Shown piece by piece: positions 11,353 to 22,510 of a stretch of DNA of 64,000 nucleotides. The stretch spans positions 60,086,679-60,150,678 of the forward strand of contig CAMGYJ010000004.1 of assembly GCA_946122785.1 (NCBI GenBank). Reading direction: 5' to 3'. The first letter of the stretch is position 1. The number at the start of each line of letters is the position of its first letter. The DNA is from Linum tenue (taxonomy: Eukaryota; Streptophyta; Magnoliopsida; Malpighiales; Linaceae). A program made the translations under genes and the position numbers. The notes beneath the pieces were generated by a model. That model saw only the letters and a program-made list of their open reading frames with translations. It was not told the DNA's origin and ran no database searches.

Positions 11353-12934
11353 GAATGGATTATAATGGAAAAGAGAGATGGTTTTGGTAAATTTTGAGTT
11401 TCTATAATGAGGGTTTTGAGGCTTGTTTGCTTGAGTCATCATTCCCTAAGAAAAAATTCATGAGTCATTTTGTCAACACTAAAGTCTCAAATGACTCTCT
11501 CGAGTCATTTTCAAATGTTTCATCTGTCCTCTCCATTAATCATTTTCTATGACTCGTTATTTAGTCCAAAATTTTCAACTATATCATTTTCTCTTTTTTT
11601 TAAAACTCATGTATGTCCTCCCCTTTTAATTATTTGTTTTCCATTTCGTTGCTTTGTCCCCTCTCAGAATTATTTGTTTCTTTCTCCAAAATTTCACAAG
11701 CGATGAAGATGGTCATCTACTTAGTGGTGTATCTTTTTCGCTCACAAACAGTCATTTGCAATTAGCCTAAAATTTGAAACTTATGGAGGAGTTATTTTTT
11801 ATAAAGAAAGTTAGCATAAAATTATCATTTAAAATTAGAAAGTATTACCATACATGTCACTTATCCATAAAAATGTTTTGTTTATGTTGTTGGTTTTATT
11901 AGAATAGAAAACAAGATAGTGAAACATATTGAATGTAAGGGTCAAATTGTAACATTGTACAAATTACTCATTTAAAAACTTTTAAACAAAGAATAGATTT
12001 GTAAATGTCTACAATCCCAAATATTTATATTCGAGCAAATGACTCATTTTGTAAATGAATCATGCAAAAGACCCCTGGTAAATAACTAAATATTGAGTTT
12101 TTGGAAAATTATAGATTTATATATATATAATGAATTTGTTGTCATTATGGATTTGAAAGAGTCTATTGTTTGCTTATTGAATTTGATTATGGACTTTCTT
12201 GATTAGATCATGGATTTATGACCATGTCACGAATCCCACTTCTTGACATGAAATTTGCTAGTCCACGGGACCACGAATTTAGACCGTCAAAGTCCATGAA
12301 CCTCGTGATTTTGATCCTCAGCCATCTTCAAACAAACAATAGTTTTGTGCAAAGTCCACAATAAAATGATTCGATACCAAATTCATCATCATGTAAAAGT
12401 TAACCACAAGCACTAATGAATGATGCCAAATATTTGATGCAGAAGTTGTCTTTCCTAAAGTGGATAAACAACTCATTTCGTACCAAAGCAAGAAAGACCA
12501 GAGTCAATGAGTATACACCACACTAGTACTGGTCATCCTAGCCCTAAACTATGGCTAGCTCACTTTGGTTTAGCAATATAATAGCCACATATATAAAATA
12601 GGATGTACAAATAAATTACTTTTGAATGTCTCATTCTCTAAAGAAGCAAAGAGAAATGAGGACCAATCTTTTGAATTCTTTTGATAAGAGTAAAATGAGT
12701 AAGTTGTAAATTAATGATAGTAAACAGCATCTTTTACCTTTTCTTAAAGGGTCATTATCATCATCACAGAATTGGTAATTTCCCGAATGGTCAAACTCTG
12801 ACGCGCACGCACGCACGACCAATGCTCGCCATTTTGGCTCGACTCCCATTCGACTCGACGTGCGGTTATTGATTCCATTGCCGCACACAAGACACCAAAT
12901 CCCCAAACTGCCAGTGGAATGGCAGGGAGGGTTT
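11353..12934. other. AT-rich intergenic DNA
   Basis: No gene or RNA was found. Short motifs of GACTCATTT type recur around 11430-11520 and 12040. The segment ends at the target-site copy of the LINE that starts at 12935. Confidence 0.45.
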
Positions 12935-13575
12935 TTTTTTTTATTATTATCAAAGATAATCATTATATTGATTGATAAAAGATCGCTACATTCGGGAATG
13001 TATCTATGTCATAAAATTATAAAAGCGACACGCAGTTGGTACAAAGTGAGGATCTTTCTAGCCACCGAATGGACTACCCTATTGCTACTCTGTCCTACAA
13101 ATCGCACCTTCAGCCCTTGGTTTGCCGCCAGTAGATTCTGAACCTCTTGAAACACAACACCAGCTCTATTGTCCGCAACCGAACCGCTATTCAGCTTGTC
13201 AATCACGACCTTGGCATCTCCCTCAAATTGCACTTCCAAGAGCCCCCTTCCCAGACACCACCGGATTGCCTCTCGGAGGACCAGTAGCTCCACCACCTTG
13301 GGATCATCAATCACTGCGAATTGGACACCTCGAGTCGAACTGACTACCCCGTCCTGCCTCCTAATAATCATCCCACCTGCTGAATGAGACCCCATCCTGA
13401 TTGCCCCGTCCCACATACAGATGACAACGCTCGTGGGATGGGTCGGCGAATGGGATTCATGTCGGATAGGGCATGCACAGAAGTATCTCGCGGCACAACA
13501 TACCACTCCTGACACCGCTGATTCTATTGACGAACCAACGCGGGATCCCAAATTGCTTGCCCTCAAAAACAATCC
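12935..13575 (-). mobile_element. 5'-truncated LINE (copy A), RNase H domain and 3' end
   Basis: On the minus strand the element begins abruptly at a VFEGKQFG coding block (near 13570). It runs through a decayed segment and an RNase H-like domain (about 13430-13009, including CMWDGAIRMGSHSAGG, VVELLVLREAIRWC and FEGDAKVVIDKL). It ends in a poly(A) tail, seen as the T-run at about 12932-12942. It is flanked by a 17-bp duplication, AATGGSAGGGAGGGTTT (12918-12934 and 13576-13592, one mismatch). This is the classic product of target-primed reverse transcription. It shares its 3' end with copies at 16.8 and 17.9 kb. Confidence 0.85.
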
Positions 13576-13592
13576 AATGGGAGGGAGGGTTT

Positions 13593-14070
13593 GCAGAATA
13601 AGAATAAATAGAATATGATAACAACAACTGCTGCTACTACTATGGGTTTTGAGTTTTGACATACTTATCTGTTTGACTAATTGTTGAATCAGAAAGTCAA
13701 AAATCCACATCAGATTCATTACTCGCACATCTCCACGCCACTCTCACTATCTCCTTCCACCCTCATTTCTCTTATGAATGAGTAGTGCATGGTTTTATGG
13801 AGATTTGGGTCGAGTTTGGATTTTGTGATGGAGGAGAAAATTATCACATTCAGCCAAAACATGTATTTACGAGTGGGTTGAGTGATCGTGGATGATGGGT
13901 GGTTGTGCGGGTTCTGTAGGATTACAACATACATTTTAAAAGATCACACAATCCAAAGTGTTTTATAGCAATTTAAAGAACGAACAAATAAGAGCCAATT
14001 ATTGGACGATTAGACGACACAAACGAACAAGAGCTAACTAATTGAATGCTTAGTCAAACCAACACATAAA
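13593..14070. other. Intergenic DNA
   Basis: No gene was recognised. An ORF reading into this stretch from the LINE is read-through only. Confidence 0.4.
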
Positions 14071-14480
14071 TAAAATCATAGCTACATACGATTACCTAAT
14101 TATGTCTAATCTTCGAAGCACCGATCATTGTTTGTCCTTTGGAAAAACAAAATTTTAGGTTTATAGGACTTTGAATTGAAATGATGGACGGTAGAATGTA
14201 ATGTATATATAGTTTCTGGCCATGGAAAATAAATTGACTTTGCAATCATTCTTAGTAACTATAATATTGACAAAATAAAATCATAGCTACATACAATTAC
14301 CTAATTATGTCTAATCTTCGAAGCACCGATCATTGTTTGTTCTTTGGAAAAACAAAATTTTAGGTTTACAGGACTTTGAATTGAAATGACGGACGGTAGA
14401 ATGTAATGTATATATAGTTTATGGCCATGGAAAATAAATTGACTTTGCAATCATTCTTAGTAACTATAATACTGACAAGA
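14071..14480. repeat. Tandem duplication, 2 x 205 bp
   Basis: A unit beginning TAAAATCATAGCTACATAC occurs at 14071-14275 and again at 14276-14480. By eye only a few positions differ, which indicates a fairly recent duplication. Each unit contains GTATATATAG and the palindrome-like GGCCATGG. There is no coding potential. Confidence 0.85.
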
Positions 14481-15017
14481 TATTCATTCAAAATGAGGAA
14501 TGAAGGACTAGTAGAGATATTGGGAGATCTTTTGATAAGAGGATATTCTTTGTGACTATGAGTTTTTGATGGTTTTATTATTTGTTAAGTAGAGACTAGT
14601 ATTTTTGCTAGTTTGGGGTTGAAAGGTTGGGTGGATCGTTGATCAGCTACAGTCCATCCACACCTAAATTTTTAGTGGATCCCTTATTTTAGGAAATTAT
14701 GGGTGAATTTAGGTGGATTCGTGAGCTCAACCACTCAGTTCTCATTCCCACTTTTTGTAGTAAGAAAGTACATCATCATCCCTTAATCCTTTCAAGAATG
14801 ATAATGAGTTGATTTATTGGATAATTTGACTAAAATGACATAATTCATATGGGCATTTGAATCGGATTTAAATGAACTCATATACTCTTAATGATTTAAG
14901 GTTTAAATGGAGTTCAATTTGGGTAAACTCATTTAGGTTGGACCTATTAAATGTATCATTTCAGTCTAGATGATTGTATCCACAAAAATCCAAAATGGAC
15001 AATCTCATTACTTGCTC
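14481..15017. other. Intergenic DNA
   Basis: Nothing recognisable was found apart from AT-rich text. Confidence 0.4.
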
Positions 15018-16275
15018 TTTTTTTTTAGGAAGACGGACGTCAAAGCGTCCTAATTCATATTAATAATAGAACGATCCATGGAGATTTCCATGGTATCATA
15101 CAAGATCCGGTCACACATAATCAGATTGTACACATCGAAGGGATGTTACCAAAAGGGGCATCATGGCCCTTGCAAGCCAAGTAATCGGCTGCGAAGTTGC
15201 CTTCTCTATACACATGGGACACAGACACTTCCCAATCAAAATCAAAAAGTCTTCCAATCCTAGCAGCAATCAAACCATGCTTATGATCAATGTCTTTGTG
15301 GTTCTTAATGATGTTGATAGCAATCGAAGAATCCAGCCTTAGCTCCACTCTGCGGAAGCCTTTCTCCCAAGCTCGAAGGAGGCCGATCTCTTCCCCTTTC
15401 AGCTCTGCCATGGTGATCGTGCAGCTCCCCAAGTTGCAGACGAACGCATCAAGACACCTCCCCAAGTGGTCCCGGATAAGTCCCCCTGGTGATGCAGCTC
15501 ATGAGCTTGGAAGAACAGACCCATCCGTTTGAATTTGTATCCAGCCTCCCGGGGTGGTTTCCACGCAATGGAGGCAGGGATGTGCTGAATCTGTGGCTGC
15601 AGGAGGCATCTTTCGTCGTTGTTCTTTGCCTGTTGGTAGACATTAACCCACGAACAAATTCTACTAATAAGGGCTGCTTCGGAGTACTTCTTCCCTTCCA
15701 TAACTTCTTCGTTTCTTTGTTTCCAGATCAGCCAGCAGGCTATCCCAAACTCGATCCCTCTTTCCTCTTTCTTGAGATTGTCCATCATCCGTTGCTTGAA
15801 GTTTCTCAGGTCCTGTGGTTGATGGTCAATCTTCGAAAATCGCCTAGCTCCCTCTGTCTTCCTGCAGTGCCTGATTATGTGTTCCGTTGTCTCGATCTCG
15901 CCTTCACAAGCTTTGCAGTTTGCATCTGTTGACATGTTCCTCTTAGCTCTTTCATGGTTGGTGGGAAGCCTGTTGTGCAAAACCAGCCAAAGAAAGTGAT
16001 TCACTCTTCTTGGACCCTTCAATCGCCACAGCTCTTTCCAGTCAGGTAGAGGTTCCTTCCCATCTCATTCGCTGCGAGGTAGGCATATTTGAATCTGAAC
16101 CTACCATCTCTTTCCAGGCCCCAAATCGTGGTGTCTTCTCCCAAGTCATGCGCTGGTGTCTCCATTCCTGCAATACAACAGAGGAAGTCATTAGGCAGGA
16201 TATCATGGAGATGACTCCAATCCCACTCACCTCGATCATCAGTCATGTCAGCAACTGTCTTATACAACCCGATAC
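15018..16275 (-). mobile_element. 5'-truncated LINE of a second family (copy D), frame-broken
   Basis: Minus-strand frames encode, in order, the end of the RT region (about 16275-16020, GEWDWSHLHDILP), then zf-RVT (16022-15399, GPRRVNHFLWLVLHNRLPT, CKACEGEIETTEHIIRHC) and an RNase H-like domain (15465-15121, ELKGEEIGLLRAW, ELRLDSSIAINII, REGNFAADYLA). At least one frameshift separates the first two and another precedes RNase H. The 3' end is marked by the T-run near 15018. Unlike copies A-C, the last RNase H motif keeps Asp (NFAAD). No target duplication was recognised. Confidence 0.75.
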
Positions 16276-16764
16276 ACACATTAAATGTTAGTGTTTCCTC
16301 ATTTGTTTTTGTTTCAAAACAAAGTAAAGACAAAAAACTGCATTTCAATTGAGTATTCATTTTTTTAGTATCAATAAAGTTAGATCCAAACCTAATTTGA
16401 GTTTGACTCATAATAAATTAAATTTTTAAAAAATTGGAGTTTTTTTTTGTCATCCCCACTTTCAGACTCTTCTGGTCTATTTATAGTTTATACTATCAAC
16501 ACCACCTAGGCACCCACCAAAAATTTCCTATTTTTTATTTTTTTAAACGGAAAGTCGAAAACCAATATATTATCTAAAATATGAATATTATCATTCTTAT
16601 ATTATCATTATTATTTTTATCAAATTTATAGATTAAATCGCATAAAATTTGTCTGCTTCCTCCCTCAGTTTTTTAAATGTCATTATCTTTCCCTTAACAT
16701 TATTATTTTTTTATTATTATATTTTCTTCCCCACTCTCAATCCGCCACTTAGTAACCGAAAGCA
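16276..16764. other. AT-rich intergenic DNA
   Basis: No gene was found. The stretch contains T-rich tracts and ends at the target duplication of LINE copy B. Confidence 0.4.
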
Positions 16765-16783
16765 ATGGCTTTTGTGTTAACTT

Positions 16784-17811
16784 TTTTTTTTTTTTTTTGA
16801 CAAAAGATAATCATATATTGATCAAAAAAGACAGTTACATCCTGGAATACAGCCAGGTCCGGAAATCAAAAGAACGACTCATAGCCGGGTACAAAGAGAG
16901 GGCCTTTCTAGCCACCAAATAGGCTACCCTATTGTTACGCCGACCTACAAATCTAACACTAAAACCAGGATTATCGCCAAAAACCTGAATTAGCTCCTCC
17001 AACACCGCTCCAAAACGACTATCATGAGCATCCGCCTGATTAATTTTATCAATGATAACTTGCGCATCCCCTTCAAAGGCTACCTCCGCAAAACCAAGCG
17101 ACTGACACCAGAGCACTGCCTCACGAAGCGTCACCAGCTCTACTATCAAGGGGTCATCAAAGCACGGGAACTGAACCCCCCGGGCCAAGACAACCGCACG
17201 ATCCGGGGACAAAAGCACCACACCCCCAGCCGAATGCGATCCAGCCCGAACCGCCCCGTCCCATCGACACACAACCCCGTCCACCCTGTCCTGAACCAAG
17301 TGAGGTACCACCAGGCGGCCAGGGACCCTATCCACCGGCAGCCGTACCCACTCATCATACTGTTGTTGAAATTGACGTATGAGGGCCGGAAATCCAAACT
17401 GCTTGCCCTCAAAGACAACCCAGTTCCGTGATCGCCAGATCCGCCACAGGATGGAAACAACCGCCATGATAATTGTTGGTTGGTGAATCACCGCCAGCAG
17501 CCGCTTTAGGAACAACGGGAAAGTATGGCGAGGAAGACCTTCCCCTAAGTGAGCCAGCCCTGAATAGTCCCACAGGGCCCGCGCTACTGGGCAGTCAAGA
17601 AAAAGATGTTCCATGGTTTCAGCACTCGCCCAACACACAGGGCATCTGGGATGCACCGGAACCCCTTTTTCAATAAGGGCCTCAGTAGTAGGCAGAAGCC
17701 GATTAAGAATCTGCCAAAGGAAAACCTTCAACTTAGGAGGAATTTTCGCTTCCCAAACTCGAATCCAACTCGCCCTATCCATCCAACTGACCACTGACCT
17801 CCACCCCCCCT
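16784..17811 (-). mobile_element. 5'-truncated LINE (copy B) with perfect 19-bp target duplication and open reading frame
   Basis: The minus-strand frame 17794-16835 (319 codons) is open throughout. It encodes zf-RVT (IPPKLKVFLWQILNRLLPT, then RCPVCWASAETMEHLFLDC) followed by an RNase H-like domain (CRWDGAVRAGSHSAGGVV, IVELVTLREAVLWC, FEGDAQVIIDKI, NRVAYLVARKAL). The 3' end is a long T-run on the plus strand (about 16782-16799). The flanks 16765-16783 and 17812-17830 are an identical 19-bp sequence beginning ATGGCTTTTG. The perfect duplication and open frame point to a recent insertion truncated at about 1 kb. The reverse transcriptase itself is missing, so it cannot move on its own. Confidence 0.92.
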
Positions 17812-17917
17812 ATGGCTTTTGTGTTAACTTACATAAACTCTTTTTAATTAATTTCGGATGCTGCTTTCCGTGAGTCCAAGGGAGCAAGTGTTGTATTACT
17901 ACCATCGCAGCACCAAT

Positions 17918-18890
17918 ATTTTTTTTTCTTTCTTTTTTTACAAAAGATAATCAAATAGATTCAAGAATCAATAGTTACATCCCGAAAACCAGTCAGGCCT
18001 GAAAATCAAAGAAATGACACGTAGCCGGATACAGACAGGGCTTTCCTAGCCACCAAGTGGACTACCCTATTGTTACTCCGACCTACAAACCGTACACAAA
18101 ACCCAGAATGGACAGCAAAAAGATTGATAACTTTCTGAAGAATCGCTCCCATCTGGCTATCCCTTGCGTCCGCCCGATTGAGTTTATCAATAATGACTTT
18201 GGCGTCGCCTTCAAATTGCATCTCCGTAAATCCCAAGTGCAGGCACCACCGAATGGCCTCCCGAAGCACCAGAAGCTCGACAACCAGAGGAACATCCATG
18301 CTTGGAAACTGCACTCCTTTAGCCAAAACAGGATCCCCATTACCATAGGGATGGCAATTTCGACCTGACCCGTTTTACCCGACCTGTTTGACCTGTTTTG
18401 GGGCAGGTCCGACCCGCCCCGTAGGCGGGGCGGGGCGGGCATGGGTAGTCTTATCGACCCGACCTGCCCTGACCCGCCCCATTCTTGACCCGTTCTTATC
18501 TAAATTACATGAAATTTTAGTCAAATTACTTTGAATTTTCCTTTTATTGCATCATATTTTAGCTATAATAAAGTTGTAAATTAGTGAAAACCTCAATTTC
18601 TCCAATAATTTAACTACAATTGTCATAATATTGTTTGTTTTCTTAGTTTTATAATAAAAATAACGAATATTTCTAATATTTTTCATATAAATTGCATACC
18701 CATTGGATCGACCTGCCCCGACCCGTGACCCGTGATCAATTACCCGACCTGGACCCGCCCTGCCATGGGGCGGGTCTGGGTACCAAGAAACCCGCCCCGG
18801 ACCTGCCCCATTGCCATTCCTACATTACCATCCCCGCCGAATGAGAACCACACCTGATAGCCCCAGCCCACCTACAAGAAGCCAGATATG
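17918..18890 (-). mobile_element. 5'-truncated LINE (copy C), split by a MITE
   Basis: This copy has the same 3' region as A and B. From the T-rich tail at about 17918-17938 it reads through an RNase H-like domain on the minus strand (18326-18006: LVVELLVLREAIRWC, FEGDAKVIIDKLN, NRVVHLVARKAL). The beginning of the domain (GAIRCGSHSAG) lies beyond the MITE, at about 18880-18831. The two halves rejoin when 18346-18822 and one target duplication are removed, although a 1-base frameshift remains. A degraded target duplication may exist (GCAGCACCAATAT against GCAATCACAAATAT). Confidence 0.8.
18346..18822. mobile_element. hAT-type MITE, 477 bp, inserted inside LINE copy C
   Basis: The ends TAGGGATGGCAAT and ATTGCCATTCCTA are near-perfect inverted repeats. 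The flanks CATTACCA at 18338-18345 and 18823-18830 are an exact 8-bp duplication. The ends are packed with GACCCG/CGGGTC and GGGGCGGG motifs, while the middle is AT-rich. It interrupts the RNase H domain of the LINE and so is younger than it. Confidence 0.9.
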
Positions 18891-18892
18891 GC

Positions 18893-19619
18893 AATCACAA
18901 ATATCAGTTGCTACTATGAAAGATCCATCCTAGAAACTAACTTTAATCCCTGAGTATTATGATTGTCAAGTGATTACGATAAATGGAAAGGGTAGAAGCA
19001 GATGAAGAGGAAGACGAAGGCAACAAGCATCTCAATCCCCTTTTCACTTGCACGTGGTAACTTACTTTGAAATACCAGACGGGTAAAATTCTGGACTCTG
19101 TTTTTCACTCTGTTTTTTTTTTTTTTTGTTTACCTTTTCAAACCTTTCTTTCCTCCACCCAACAATCAGCATCCCTCTCCCCTGTTTTGCCTGCCTTAAT
19201 TTGTTCATTTCCTCATCACACATACACAGGGCAACAAGAACAAGCCGATTCATTTATGGCCGACCACCAAGACCAAATTCAATTCATGAACAAATTATAA
19301 AATTTAAAACCAATTAAAGGGTTGGTTTTCTCCGATTCCTTCTTGACACCAGGCTTTCGATTACAGGTGTTGAAAATTTGAGGAAAAAAATGAAACCTCC
19401 AATCGGGTAAAAACTTAGCAAATAAGATGAAGTAACCATTTTTAGCATTAGCAAGGAGTTTGATTATAAAAAAAAAAAACAGAGCAGAACGAAGAAGCAA
19501 AACAAAAATGGATTGATAGATTCAACCCATTCCTCCCGATTTTCCCCAATTTTCATCTCTCAATTTCCCATTTTTCAATTGGGGGGGCGTTTTCTTCTAC
19601 TTAAAACCCACCCCCGATT
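18893..19619. other. Intergenic DNA and 3' flank of the 19.6-kb gene
   Basis: No additional gene was recognised. T-rich and C-rich tracts around 19100-19250 have no coding support. The stretch nearest 19620 is probably the 3' untranslated region of the minus-strand gene. Confidence 0.4.
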
Positions 19620-20294
19620 TTACAATTCTTTATGCTTGGATGAAGCTTCTGCGGCGGCGGCGGCGGCGACAGAGGGGATTCCGTTCTCCTCCCGCTGCGA
19701 CGGGCTCCTCCAGAACCCGGTGTCGTAGAAAGTCTCCCACATCTCCTTCTCCAGCTTCATCATCTCCTCCCCGCCTCCGCCGCCGGAGCGGAGCTTCCTG
19801 AGGACGTCGCCGTCGTCGGCGTCGTCGAAGTCCTCCATGTGCATCCCCATCATCATCTGCAGGTCGAACGACTGCGGGTCGCCGTGGATCGGGTGGATCT
19901 GGACCTCGGTGTTGTCGCAGCCGCACTGGCAGCGGCGGGCGCGCGGGAGGAGGAGCCCCTTCTTCATCAGGTGCTGCCGCCGCTTCCGCCGCAGGGCCTT
20001 CCGGCAGAGCCCCACGGGGACCTTGTAGATTGTGAGGAAGAGGAGGTTCGCCAGGCCGCAGGGGCAGCAGCAGGCGATCGCCGCGCACTCCGCCGTCGTG
20101 CCACCGGCCAGCTCCCCGAACCTCCCGCTGCAGCACGACGCCTCGGAGGCGGAGTAGCTCCGCCGGTGGCGCGGCGGGAGGAACGTGTCCCGACGGGCTA
20201 TCGTCGGAGAGGACGGCCGGATTAGGACCAGCGACGGCTCCCTCGCCGTCAGCACGCGCCGCGTGCTGCCGTTGCTGTCGATGTCGAAGATCAT
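19620..20294 (-). CDS. Uncharacterised plant protein, Cys-rich centre, intronless (224 aa)
   Basis: The single exon encodes 224 aa. Residues 1-60 are Ser/Arg-rich (MIFDIDSNGSTRRVL, then RRDTFLPPRHRRSYSAS). Around residues 68-95 lies a small-residue and Cys-rich stretch (AECAAIACCCPCGLANLL) that runs into a hydrophobic segment (FLTIYKVPVGLC). A strongly basic run follows (RKALRRKRRQHLMKK). The second half is acidic (MEDFDDADDGD), has a poly-Gly run, and ends near WETFYDTGFWRSPSQRE. I recognise it as a conserved plant family of unknown function, probably related to Arabidopsis At5g06380/At3g11690; this is from memory and unverified. The Cys cluster beside basic residues could be a lipidated membrane anchor, which is inference. 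The gene is markedly more GC-rich than its surroundings. Confidence 0.85.
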   Translation of the reverse strand: MIFDIDSNGSTRRVLTAREPSLVLIRPSSPTIARRDTFLPPRHRRSYSASEASCCSGRFGELAGGTTAECAAIACCCPCGLANLLFLTIYKVPVGLCRKALRRKRRQHLMKKGLLLPRARRCQCGCDNTEVQIHPIHGDPQSFDLQMMMGMHMEDFDDADDGDVLRKLRSGGGGGEEMMKLEKEMWETFYDTGFWRSPSQREENGIPSVAAAAAAEASSKHKEL

Positions 20295-20825
20295 TTTTGG
20301 GTTTTTAATTTTTTTTTTTAATTGGGTATTGGATTCTCCCCCTTCTTCTCCCGGATTCGTGATTGGCGAGATTAGAGGCAGAGCTCCTCCTCCATTTTCC
20401 AGGAAGGCGGTGCTCGGCGGCGGAAGAAGAAGAAGAAGGAAGAAAGGGGGGTTTTGTTGTGTGTTGGCCGTGCAGAGATTGATAACACCGGCGAAATGGA
20501 GGTGGGGAGATCGGGAGGTTGGATTATAGAATGAAAGAATCTAATTCTAAACGAGAAGGAAGGAGTTTGATTGAGGGAGAGAAGGTCAAATATGGATCGA
20601 CCGAATTTCGCGGAGTTCCAGTGTTTTTTTTTTTTTGTTGTTCTTTCTTCTTCCTTTCTCTCAGTCTTTGGTAAAAGAATGGTGAGGGTGGGAGGGACTT
20701 TTTCCTGCCGAGCATTCATAGGTCTATTTTCTGCCTCTCCTGGAATTTATTAATAGCTAATAGGCCAGTAGTAGTCTACTGTATATTGGTAAATAATAAT
20801 AATACTTACCGGAGAAATTTTATAA
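20295..20825 (-). promoter_or_regulatory. 5' leader and promoter region of the 19.6-kb gene
   Basis: This GC-richer stretch upstream of the start at 20294 includes a GAA-rich purine tract (plus strand, about 20423-20443) and pyrimidine-rich patches typical of plant 5' leaders. No TATA box was fixed with confidence. No other gene was seen. Confidence 0.4.
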
Positions 20826-21105
20826 TGCTATATAGTATTGGTGCTATAGGGTTTTGCCTTTATGGTACAACTTAAAATTGTACATTTATATTATTGTACA
20901 ACTTCAAATTGTACCTATACTTTTTGTACAAATTCTTTTATGGTACAACTTGAACTTGTACCTTTATGTGATGGTACAACTTCAAGTTGTAAAGTTGTAC
21001 CATAACATAATGGTACAAATTGCTTTATGGTACAACCTAAACTTATACATTTAATGTTATGGTACAACTTTAAGTTGTACATTAAAGCACCAATACTATA
21101 TAGCA
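20826..21105. mobile_element. MITE-like element built from repeated GTACAACTT palindromes
   Basis: The exact 20-bp inverted repeats TGCTATATAGTATTGGTGCT (20826-20845) and AGCACCAATACTATATAGCA (21086-21105) bound a 280-bp segment. Inside, the motif (G)GTACAA occurs at about 20865, 20896, 20926, 20943, 20974, 21013, 21030 and 21062. Several occurrences are followed by a mirror half to form palindromes such as GTACAACTTCAAGTTGTA. Spacing is mostly 30-32 bp or 17 bp. No ORF is present. The target duplication is uncertain, possibly TA. The superfamily is not assignable from sequence alone. Confidence 0.75.
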
Positions 21106-22510
21106 TAGTAGAAGTGCTCTACTTACCCACAGTTTTTTGGTTTCTTTTTGTTTCCCACATGATATAAAATGGTAAGTTGTTAAGTACAAACTTACCTTGC
21201 AAAAGATTTGTTTATTCTTCCATTTATAGGGGTTTTTTTTCCAACGAGACGGATATGTATTGAGTAATAATAATCGGGCGAGCTTATTCGGATTGACGTT
21301 GAAATGATTCATTTGATGATAATCGAGTCGGACAGTCTGTTATTGAAAATTATGAACCTCGCAACAAAATAGCGTAATCTGACCGTCCGACCTGACGCAA
21401 AAATAATATTAGTTATAGACAAAATATATTGGGGTTTCAATAATCAAAACTTCGTGTAAAACTGAACAAAAACATATAATTTTTTTTTATATTGTGACTT
21501 GGAGAAAACAATTTCTGTTTTTGGCAATCGGGAAATCCCTTTCGACAAACAGTTGATCAGATGACGCACTTACCTTCTACCTACACTAAAAAAAAACATA
21601 ATGGACAATAATGCGAAATTGTTTTGTGGTAAGATTTATGGAAGTTGAAGGTGATAGAATTGTATTAGAACAATACCATACTTTCAAGCCTCTTCATAAC
21701 ACACAATCACAAGACAGGTGTTCCACCACAATACAATTATAGCATCACAAACATAAGCATAAGTAGAATTTGAATGAAAGATGAAAATCTATAGAGAGCA
21801 ACTCAAATCTAAGAAACAAACACATAAAAGCAGTAGGTTTAGGAAAATTACAGGTTATTGCTTAATGGCTCAAGCCCACAATTTACAGAACATATCACCC
21901 GGGATACTTCACTTCTCTTTAAGCTATCTATCATTTAATCCCACTGCTGAAATACTCAAATAACACCCAAAAACCCCTATAAAAAATGCCAAAAAAATGC
22001 ACAAACAATTCCAAAAACTATCGTAAACCAGGAATCGCCCGAATAGCAAATAATAACAAAAACCCATGTGTTTTTAACAAATAGTCCATTGTGAAAGGTC
22101 CAACGATAGATCCCACGACGCCCAACCTTGTTAGTCTTACCGTTTTGACTGTGAGGAAGATAACAAAATTGGTGGTGTGGACACGTGGAGGTTAAAGCAG
22201 TAAGCAGGCCGCCCGTGTGGTCGGAACGACAAAGCACCAGCCGAAAGTGATGGCCGAGTCATCAATTTGGAAGACACTTATCCAAATCTAACAATCTCAT
22301 CATCTTATTAGGCACTTATTATTTAAGGACTCCCCCCCCTAATCGTGATTTTCTTCTCTTATTACTTCTCTCCATTTAAGTATGATGACGATAAAAATGC
22401 AAAATTGGATGGATAATCATTCCTTTTTTTGATGTTCTCAAGTGTAATTAATATATGCATAATTTAATTCTAATTCTTATTATTTTGTTGTTATAAGTGT
22501 CTCGTAGCTC
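21106..22510. other. AT-rich intergenic DNA
   Basis: No gene or RNA feature was recognised on either strand. Confidence 0.45.

Noticed and set aside
19630..20136. 168-codon Arg-rich minus-strand ORF and long plus-strand ORFs over the 19.6-kb gene
   Set aside because: These are alternative frames of a GC-rich exon. The 224-aa frame has natural composition and family resemblance.
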